Below, piece after piece: positions 1 to 4,865 of a DNA stretch of 6,444 bases. The stretch is taken from positions 1 through 6,444 of the forward strand of contig JAJRSY010000166.1 of the NCBI GenBank assembly GCA_024278565.1, in the 5' to 3' direction. The position numbers and the translations under genes were made by a program. This stretch comes from Bacteroidota bacterium. GTDB taxonomy: Bacteria; Bacteroidota; Bacteroidia; Flavobacteriales; Flavobacteriaceae. The stretch's first letter is position 1. Every line of letters begins with the position of its first letter. The notes under the pieces were generated by a model that saw nothing but the letters and a program-made list of their open reading frames with translations, made no database searches and was not told the DNA's origin.

Positions 1-170
1 AAAATTGAATAAATAATCGTACTCATTATTTGTGAGATGTATTTTTTTTAACATGACATATTGAAGTTTACACAAATATACAAATTACCTACAAATATAA
101 TGTTTCATTATTATTTTGACATGATACTAGTGATCAAATATATATCTTCTCCCCGTAAAATGAACGTGAT

Positions 171-207
171 CCTTAAAAGCCACCCTCTTAGAAGGTGGCT
201 TTTAAGG
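171..207. terminator. Symmetric hairpin, likely bidirectional terminator
   Basis: A perfect 14-base inverted repeat (CCTTAAAAGCCACC at 171-184 and its complement at 194-207) encloses a 9-base loop. The GC core GCCACC/GGTGGC is flanked by AAAA on the left and TTTT on the right, so either strand's transcript would give a GC stem followed by a short U tract. That is the layout of a bidirectional intrinsic terminator. It could close a plus-strand gene ending left of the window. Termination itself is inferred from structure. Confidence 0.6.
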
Positions 208-210
208 CTA

Positions 211-223
211 CCCCCATAGGGGG
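211..223. repeat. Short hairpin CCCCC-ATA-GGGGG
   Basis: Five C (211-215), the loop ATA, then five G (219-223). The flanking CTA and AG allow two further pairs around a bulged A. It lies directly after the 171-207 hairpin and is followed by GGTGATGGCAAG, which resembles the sequence after the stem at 351-371. It may therefore be a degenerate copy of the same hairpin family. No T tract follows, so a terminator role is not supported. Confidence 0.4.
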
Positions 224-300
224 AGGTGATGGCAAGTGCTAAATCCGATCAAACAATTGATTGCAAAAAAAAAATGAAAAAACAAAACCTAAATCAAATT

Positions 301-347
301 GCGGGTTCAGGCAAAGCCAAAAGAACCTGCCCGTCCGGCAGGCGGGC
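301..347. repeat. REP-like compound hairpin
   Basis: Two nested or adjacent palindromes. GCGGGTTC (301-308) pairs with GAACCTGC (323-330) with one G-T pair, and encloses a small GGC-AAA-GCC stem (310-318). CCTGCC (326-331) pairs with GGCAGG (337-342) around a 5-base loop. The CCTGCC/GGCAGG core recurs at 639-698 and 2289-2308, which marks it as a member of a dispersed repeat family in this genome. Confidence 0.55.
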
Positions 348-350
348 ATG

Positions 351-375
351 ACCACCCCCAAAGGAGGTGGTTTTT
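351..375 (+). terminator. Rho-independent terminator-like hairpin
   Basis: ACCACCCCC (351-359) pairs with GGAGGTGGT (363-371) with one C-A mismatch over a short AAA loop. TTTTT follows (371-375), which fits a plus-strand intrinsic terminator. No gene is visible between this and the earlier hairpin at 171-207, so it would terminate either read-through or a small untranslated transcript. Its CCACC...GGTGG core matches the 171-207 stem. Confidence 0.45.
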
Positions 376-427
376 CAAGTTGAAATAAATTTCAGAGCCA
401 AAAAATTTGAACCTTAACAAGGAATGT

Positions 428-466
428 CGGGCTCGCCTGCCGAACGGCTACGGTGTACCCAAATAT
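428..466 (-). repeat. Inverted repeat copy, left
   Basis: Positions 447-460 (GCTACGGTGTACCC) are the exact reverse complement of 731-744. The match continues through AAATAT (461-466), the complement of 723-728, after a 2-base gap in this copy. On the other side (428-446) a looser match includes the CTGC/GCAGG core of the REP-like family. The two copies face each other about 257 bases apart. They may be two opposite insertions of one repeat, or the ends of a small non-coding element. Confidence 0.5.
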
Positions 467-638
467 CTGTAAGTGACTGGTTATGAGTGTGTAAATTTAA
501 ACCAAATTCAACTTATTTTTATATTTTTTTGAAATGATATATTTTAGACCACTGTATTTCAATCATTTATATAACCCGAATTTTTGTCTTTAGTCTTTTA
601 TTCCCACCAGTGGGTTTAATACTCCGATGCCTACCTTC

Positions 639-698
639 GGCAGGCGGGCTTGCGTCGAAATGTAAAACCTGCCCGCCTGCCTGGCCGGCTAGGCAGGC
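639..698. repeat. REP-like GC palindrome cluster
   Basis: GGCAGGCGGGC (639-649) pairs perfectly with GCCCGCCTGCC (671-681), giving an 11-base stem with a 21-base loop. Overlapping it, GCCTGCCT (675-682) pairs with AGGCAGGC (691-698) around GGCCGGCT. The two stems are mutually exclusive because they share 675-681. The motif GTCGA...ACCTGCCC in the loop recurs at 2315-2328, so the repeat unit is longer than the palindrome alone. Confidence 0.6.
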
Positions 699-722
699 AG
701 GATTGCTCCGAGGTAGTTTGCT

Positions 723-760
723 ATATTTGTGGGTACACCGTAGCTGCCAGCAGGTGGGTT
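723..760 (+). repeat. Inverted repeat copy, right
   Basis: Contains GGGTACACCGTAGC (731-744), the exact reverse complement of 447-460. ATATTT precedes it, separated by two extra bases (GT, 729-730) that are absent from the left copy. The stretch after 744 contains GCAGG and GGTGGGTT, loosely matching the outer part of the left copy. Transcribed through, the two copies could pair into a long stem with a loop of about 257 bases. Confidence 0.5.
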
Positions 761-915
761 GTTTTTTAAGATGGTCAAAACTGAAAATATGATCTTTGAC
801 AGTGCCTTACCCACAATCCCGAATACTCGGAAGTGGTAGAGCCCTATAAATTAATAACACTAAATTAAGTTCCTTCAAGTACGAACGACAAACAGACCAA
901 CAACTATAAATACAA

Positions 916-2268
916 ATGGAACATATTGTAATCATAGGAAACGGAATTGCAGGTATAACCGCAGCAAGGCACATTCGTAAAAAATCGGATAAGAACATTA
1001 CGGTAATTTCCGCAGAGACCGATTATTTCTTCTCAAGAACCGCACTAATGTACGTGTTCATGGGGCACATGAAGTTTGAACATACCCAACCCTATGAAAA
1101 TTGGTTTTGGAAAAAAAACCAGATCGATCTGGTAAAAGGCTATGTCACCAAGGTCGACCACCAAAACAAAGAACTGCACCTAAAAGATTCGCAGCCCATA
1201 AAATACGATACCCTCATTATTGCGACCGGATCAAAACCCAATAAATTTGGCTGGCCCGGTCAAGATCTCGAAGGCGTTCAAGGCCTGTACTCAAAACAAG
1301 ACCTAGATGCCCTTGAAGCCAATGCACCGAACAATAAAGTCTGCAGGCGAGCGGTAATTGTCGGTGGGGGGCTGATCGGTATTGAAATGGCCGAAATGCT
1401 GCGCAGCCGTAAGGTTCCCGTAACCTTTTTGGTACGTGAAAATAGTTTTTGGAACGCTGTACTGCCCACTGGTGAATCTCAAATGCTCAATGAACATATT
1501 CTCGAGCATCATATCGATCTGCGGTTGAACACGAATTTAGGAGAAATATTGGCCGACGAAAACGGGCGGGTACGTGCCGTGGCCATCAAAGAAACGGGGG
1601 AAGAAATACCCTGTGATATGGTGGGTCTTACGGCAGGGGTTTCACCCAACATCAATTTCCTAAAAGATTCGGGGATCGAACTAGCCCGGGGCGTTAAGGT
1701 AAACAGGTATTTAGAGACCAATATACCCGACATCTACGCAATCGGGGATTGTTCGGAACAGCATGAACCCATTGGAAACCGCAGGCCCATTGAGGCGGTT
1801 TGGTATACGGGCAGAATGATGGGGGAAACCGTGGCGCAGACGATATGCGGAAATAAAACGGGGTATAAGCCTGGCCATTGGTTCAATTCGGCCAAGTTCT
1901 TGGATATCGAATACCAAACCTACGGATGGGTATTCGCCAAAGGGCCTGCACGAAAAGACTTTGAACAACACTTTCACTGGCGACACCCCAAAGAAAAAAT
2001 ATGTATTACCATGGCCTTTCATAAAGAAACCAAACAATTTTTGGGTATCAATACCTTCGGCATACGCATGCGGCACGAAATTTTTGACCGATGGCTGACC
2101 GAAGAACGTGATGTAAACCATGTTATGGAATATCTGAAAGACGCCAATTTTGACCCAGAGCTCTATGCACAGTACGAATCAGAAATAGTCTCGAAGTACA
2201 ATTCGGAGTTCGGTACAAGTATCAATCCCCAGAAAAAAAGTTGGAAACGAATATTTAGCAACGCCTAG
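916..2268 (+). CDS. NAD(P)/FAD-dependent oxidoreductase
   Basis: A 450-residue two-dinucleotide-binding-domain flavoprotein. The N-terminal FAD fold begins with GNGIAG (residues 8-13). IIATGSKP (101-108) is the usual ATG motif, GGGLIG (150-155) starts the inserted NAD(P)-binding fold, and IYAIGDC (273-279) carries the Asp that binds FAD ribityl. About 160 further residues follow the GD motif, longer than a minimal NADH-rubredoxin or ferredoxin reductase, and their role is unknown. The spot where CoA-disulfide reductases and NADH oxidases have a redox Cys reads FFSRTAL (38-44), with no Cys, so this is more like the reductases that pass electrons to a protein partner. ATG 916 is chosen because the FAD motif lies right after it. 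The leader is A/T-rich without a Shine-Dalgarno motif. The polyferredoxin gene 82 bases downstream on the same strand is a likely electron partner. The exact substrate cannot be read from the sequence. Confidence 0.9.
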   Translation: MEHIVIIGNGIAGITAARHIRKKSDKNITVISAETDYFFSRTALMYVFMGHMKFEHTQPYENWFWKKNQIDLVKGYVTKVDHQNKELHLKDSQPIKYDTLIIATGSKPNKFGWPGQDLEGVQGLYSKQDLDALEANAPNNKVCRRAVIVGGGLIGIEMAEMLRSRKVPVTFLVRENSFWNAVLPTGESQMLNEHILEHHIDLRLNTNLGEILADENGRVRAVAIKETGEEIPCDMVGLTAGVSPNINFLKDSGIELARGVKVNRYLETNIPDIYAIGDCSEQHEPIGNRRPIEAVWYTGRMMGETVAQTICGNKTGYKPGHWFNSAKFLDIEYQTYGWVFAKGPARKDFEQHFHWRHPKEKICITMAFHKETKQFLGINTFGIRMRHEIFDRWLTEERDVNHVMEYLKDANFDPELYAQYESEIVSKYNSEFGTSINPQKKSWKRIFSNA

Positions 2269-2288
2269 ATACTACTGTCGGGTCGAGC

Positions 2289-2308
2289 TTGCCTGCCTAC
2301 GGCAGGCA
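2289..2308. repeat. REP-like hairpin between the two redox genes
   Basis: GCCTGCC (2291-2297) pairs with GGCAGGC (2301-2307) around TAC, with a further T-A pair and a T-G pair outside. It sits in the 82-base gap between the oxidoreductase stop and the polyferredoxin start. No T tract follows, so it is more likely an mRNA-stability or differential-expression element, or simply an inserted repeat, than a strong terminator. The following GTCGAGACCTGCCC matches a similar string beside the cluster at 639-698. Confidence 0.6.
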
Positions 2309-2350
2309 GGTGCAGTCGAGACCTGCCCAAATGACAATAAAATAATATTG

Positions 2351-3931
2351 ATGAAAGCAATAAAAAACATCGGACTTGCCATCTTTTTAGTCGGTTTGGG
2401 CATTTTTGCCGCACTACCCCTGATCGGAAAATTTGAGGTAAGTAGTGATACCTTCTCTAAAATCGTTGCCGAAAAAGGCATCAAAAGCGAGGTTTTCATC
2501 CATGAAATAGAAAAAAATGTTATTGGAGCCTCGTTTAATGGTATGCAGGCCCTATCGCCCATAATCACCTCGGCCTTGAAAAAGGCAAATGCCGAACATA
2601 CAAAAAACAAAGAATACAAAAAGAAAATCTACACCAAACCAAGTGATATGGCCGCACTTTTCGGCAAAAGGTCGGGCAACGGTTTTATAGCCGACAATAA
2701 AGGTACGATGTGGTTTCTGACCTTTGGCCTGGGCATTATCGGTGCGCTAATGTTCATCATACCCAATGTGGTTCTGTTGGGCAAAAAAGGTATCAAAAAC
2801 GATGGCATTTACCATGAAAATGCCACCAATAGAGGTTGGATCGCTTGGTTGGTCTTCATTTTTCTGGTCTCCTTTTACCTCATTCTATATTTTCGTTCTG
2901 AGTATGCAGTGAATTGGACGTATTTGGTAGACCCCATCAGTGAAAGTTTAAGTGGCAACCCTGCCGGGCATTGGTTTGTATACGGTTTTATGTACTGTAC
3001 GGTAATGACCGTAATGGCAGTGCGTATGTATATCAAGTACCGTCATAATATGTACCAAATGGTGCGTACCACCTCTGTACTGTTCTTTCAAATTGTATTT
3101 GCGTTTCTGATTCCTGAAATCATGGTACGGTTGCAAATGCCCTACTATGATTTTAAAAATGCGTTCCCCCTAGACTATGATTTCTTCTTTAAATGGAACC
3201 TCAACGAACTGACATCAAGTGGTGGCATCGGCCTGTTCATTCTTGTATGGGGCATAGTGCTGACCGTGGTCATCGTACCCGTAATGGTTTATTTCTTCGG
3301 CAAAAGATGGTACTGTTCTTGGGTCTGCGGTTGTGGCGGTCTGGCCGAAACCTTGGGTGATCCCTATCGGCAGCATTCGAGCAAATCATTGTTCTCATGG
3401 AAAGTCGAACGTTGGCTGGTCCACGGGGTACTGTTGTTCGCCTTGGTCATGACGGGTATGACCCTCTTTAGCTTCTTTACCGAAACAGGTACCGTTCTCG
3501 GTATAAAGACCCAAACCGTACAAAACACCTACAGCCTTGCCATAGGTTCTATCTTTGCCGGCGTTATCGGTACCGGCTTTTACCCTATTTTCGGCAACAG
3601 GGTCTGGTGCAGGTTTGGTTGCCCATTGGCTGCCTACCTCGGTTTTGTACAGCGTTTTAAATCACGCTTTAGGATCACCACCAATGGCGGACAATGTATT
3701 TCATGTGGCAATTGTTCTACCTATTGCGAACAAGGTATTGATGTTAGGGCATACGCTCAAAAAGGCGAGAACATAGTACGATCTAGTTGTGTAGGCTGCG
3801 GCATCTGTTCAGCAGTTTGCCCTCGTGGTGTATTGAAATTGGAAAATGGCCCGTTAGAGGGCCGTATCAACCCCACCGAAGTGCTGTTGGGCAATGATGT
3901 GAATCTGATGGAGTTGGTGAACAAGAAGTAG
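2351..3931 (+). CDS. Membrane-bound 4Fe-4S polyferredoxin (NapH/NosR/CcoG-like)
   Basis: 526 residues from ATG 2351. The TTG just before it (2348) would add one Met and is the less likely start. Hydrophobic segments lie near residues 5-26, 119-143, 162-181, 205-228, 239-257, 291-316, 355-377 and 395-415, about eight helices. A roughly 90-residue soluble insert (27-118) separates the first two. Two membrane-proximal Cys motifs, WYCSWVCGCGG (320-330) and WCRFGCP (419-425), match the Fer4_5-type signature of NapH, NosR and CcoG. The tail carries two [4Fe-4S] motifs: Cys 449, 452, 455, 459 (followed by Glu, not the usual Pro) and Cys 480, 483, 486, 490 (followed by Pro). Such proteins relay electrons across or along the inner membrane. 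With the upstream flavoprotein it probably forms an NAD(P)H-linked electron-transfer unit whose terminal partner is not in the window. The family call is strong; the pathway is unknown. Confidence 0.88.
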   Translation: MKAIKNIGLAIFLVGLGIFAALPLIGKFEVSSDTFSKIVAEKGIKSEVFIHEIEKNVIGASFNGMQALSPIITSALKKANAEHTKNKEYKKKIYTKPSDMAALFGKRSGNGFIADNKGTMWFLTFGLGIIGALMFIIPNVVLLGKKGIKNDGIYHENATNRGWIAWLVFIFLVSFYLILYFRSEYAVNWTYLVDPISESLSGNPAGHWFVYGFMYCTVMTVMAVRMYIKYRHNMYQMVRTTSVLFFQIVFAFLIPEIMVRLQMPYYDFKNAFPLDYDFFFKWNLNELTSSGGIGLFILVWGIVLTVVIVPVMVYFFGKRWYCSWVCGCGGLAETLGDPYRQHSSKSLFSWKVERWLVHGVLLFALVMTGMTLFSFFTETGTVLGIKTQTVQNTYSLAIGSIFAGVIGTGFYPIFGNRVWCRFGCPLAAYLGFVQRFKSRFRITTNGGQCISCGNCSTYCEQGIDVRAYAQKGENIVRSSCVGCGICSAVCPRGVLKLENGPLEGRINPTEVLLGNDVNLMELVNKK

Positions 3932-3970
3932 AACTTCAATACCTTGTGCTGACCACAATAAAATATAAAT

Positions 3971-3978
3971 TATCTTTG
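3971..3978 (+). promoter_or_regulatory. Bacteroidota-type -7 promoter box for the TA operon
   Basis: TATCTTTG matches the Bacteroidota -7 consensus TAnnTTTG exactly and lies 23 bases before the antitoxin ATG, which would give a very short leader. The nearest upstream TTG (3944-3946) leaves a 24-base spacer, slightly longer than the usual range of about 17-23, so the -33 element is weak. The position just ahead of a toxin-antitoxin operon, and the absence of any closer gene, support a real promoter. Confidence 0.5.
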
Positions 3979-4001
3979 TTATAGATATAAACATTAATGT
4001 C

Positions 4002-4241
4002 ATGGATATAAAGGCAGACCTTAAATGGATACAAAAAGAGTTAAAAGAGTTAAAAGAGGTTAAAGACCCTACATTTATTGAAGCTATTAAAAATATGCTA
4101 CAATACAGAAAAAAAGTATACTCAGAAGAACGTATTAGTATTGAGCAATATAATAAAGAGCTTGACGAATCTATTGCACAAGTGGAAAGAGGTGAGTTTT
4201 ACACACAGGAAGAAGTTGAAAAGATGGCTAAAGAATGGTAA
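4002..4241 (+). CDS. Type II toxin-antitoxin system, antitoxin component
   Basis: 79 residues, highly charged and probably mostly helical. Residues 8-21 contain a KEL/KEL/KEV run encoded by a 9-base tandem repeat (4035-4061). The C-terminal half has the pattern ISIEQYNKELD...VERGEFYTQEEVEKMAKEW, which resembles small Bacteroidota antitoxins encoded just before RelE/ParE-like toxins, where the tail typically wraps the toxin. The ATG is preceded by an exact -7 box at 3971. The stop overlaps the start of the toxin frame by 7 bases (ATGGTAA), indicating translational coupling. The antitoxin frame is intact although the toxin behind it is interrupted. The family call rests on sequence pattern and gene order; the specific family name is uncertain. 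Confidence 0.72.
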   Translation: MDIKADLKWIQKELKELKEVKDPTFIEAIKNMLQYRKKVYSEERISIEQYNKELDESIAQVERGEFYTQEEVEKMAKEW

Positions 4242-4534
4242 GACCGAAAGTCATTTGGAGCAAGAACGCTTCGCTTCAATTAAAGGAATCTTTGAAAGAT
4301 CTAAAAGAAAAATCTCCAAAGGCAGCTTCAAGAATTAAAAGCTAAATACTTAAAACAGCAAGGGGATTATCCAACGATTCAGAAATCTACAGTCCAGATA
4401 GATTTAAAAAAGATAACGACGGAAGCTTTAGGGCTTTTGAAAAATACAGTTATAGGGTAAGCTATCAAGTCGAAAAAACACAAGTAGTGATATTACGTGT
4501 CCGTCATACCAGTCGGGAACCTTTGCAAGGTTAA
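4235..4534 (+). pseudogene. RelE/ParE-like toxin gene with an in-frame stop
   Basis: Starting at ATG 4235, inside the antitoxin stop, the frame reads MVRPKVIWSKNASLQLKESL and then runs to a TAA at 4343-4345 (codon 37). The same frame, with no shift, continues for 62 codons to TAA 4532-4534. It includes EIYSPDRFKKDNDG, YRVSYQVEK and VVILRVRHTSREP, the recognisable C-terminal strands and Arg/His-rich end of RelE/ParE-superfamily toxins. The total of 99 codons is the normal length for the family. One base change (for example GAA or CAA to TAA) would explain the break. Toxins of this superfamily cut mRNA on the ribosome or poison gyrase; which applies here cannot be told. The 36-residue product would lack the catalytic C-terminal half. 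Sequencing error or stop read-through cannot be excluded. Confidence 0.8.
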
Positions 4535-4865
4535 AGGGCAAAAAAAAACCTGCTGTGCGAAGAGTAAAGCTGTGCGCACGTCTTCGACTTCGTACCGTTT
4601 TGAGTAATCAAGTAAGTGTAAGCAAAAATTGTGATATTTTTGTTTCTTAAAGCGATAGACCGCGAAGTTGCAAACTTCGCAGAGCGGCTCCCTTTCGGAG
4701 GGATTAGGAGAGGTCAAACTGAAAATTATCTAGTACACCCCAATTTTATTGATATTATTCTTTATTTTCGACTGGATAACGAATATTCAATGCAGAAAAT
4801 TTCGGATATTCGCCAGCTACAAAGTACCTAAAGGTGCTACTGATGATTACTAATTTGGTAAAGAA
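4535..4865. other. Intergenic region, no convincing gene, hairpin-bearing
   Basis: No frame looks coding. The plus-strand frame open at 4631-4831 crosses a hairpin pair and has no family character. The region starts with an A-run (4541-4548) and a direct repeat GCTGTGCG (4552-4559 and 4569-4576) that includes the palindrome GTGCGCAC (4572-4579). It also holds the hairpin pair at 4662-4703. No clear -33/-7 promoter for the TIR gene is visible. The box TATTTTTG (4635-4642) fits the -7 pattern but has no TTG at the right spacing. Confidence 0.6.
4662..4703. repeat. Tandem hairpin pair, probable dispersed repeat
   Basis: GCGAAGTT (4662-4669) pairs perfectly with AACTTCGC (4673-4680) around GCA. 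Nine bases later TCCCT (4689-4693) pairs with AGGGA (4699-4703) around TTCGG. The string CTCCCTTTCGGAGGGATTAG resembles purine/pyrimidine-skewed intergenic repeats common in Bacteroidota genomes. No T tract follows, so it is not an obvious terminator. Confidence 0.45.

Larger units (their letters stand above)
1..915. other. Long intergenic region, no convincing gene, rich in hairpins
   Basis: No reading frame here looks coding. The frames open at 610-792 (+) and 807-998 (-) run across GC palindromes or antisense to the start of the oxidoreductase gene and show no protein family character. The first 170 bases are very A/T-rich. From 171 on the stretch is a chain of hairpins and REP-like palindromes, listed separately. 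Whatever gene lies to the left of the window is not visible. The last 120 bases before 916 form the leader of the oxidoreductase gene: A/T-rich, without a Shine-Dalgarno motif, as is usual in Bacteroidota. Confidence 0.75.

Noticed and set aside
73..142. Three copies of CAAATATA (minus-strand TATATTTG, fitting the -7 box) at 73, 92 and 135
   Set aside because: None has a CAA at the right distance for a minus-strand -33 element, and the region is so A/T-rich that chance matches are expected; no gene on the left is visible.
116..144. TTGACA, 17 bases, TATATA: a sigma-70-like promoter of the E. coli type
   Set aside because: Bacteroidota primary sigma factors use -33 TTG and -7 TAnnTTTG instead, and no gene follows.
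722..729. TATATTTG as a -7 box for the oxidoreductase gene
   Set aside because: The nearest TTG (703-705) gives only a 16-base spacer, the box lies inside a repeat copy, and the leader would be about 180 bases; too weak to call.
610..792. Plus-strand open frame of 60 codons
   Set aside because: It runs through GC palindromes, has a Cys/Pro/Gly-rich nonsense-like composition and no leader or family features; the base pattern is explained by the repeats.
1711..2121. Minus-strand open frame of 136 codons inside the oxidoreductase gene
   Set aside because: It is antisense to a clearly coding gene with family motifs; the open frame is a shadow of codon bias.
4078..4338. Plus-strand 86-codon frame overlapping antitoxin and toxin
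   Set aside because: It is in a different frame from both the antitoxin and the toxin, which have family-like sequences; it is Lys-rich only because of the A-rich DNA.
4518..4532. AACCTT-TGC-AAGGTT hairpin at the end of the toxin frame as a terminator
   Set aside because: The stem is only six bases and is followed by A-rich, not T-rich, sequence.
4631..4831. Possible 66-codon gene before the TIR gene
   Set aside because: It crosses the hairpin pair at 4662-4703 and shows no conserved pattern, so it is treated as intergenic.
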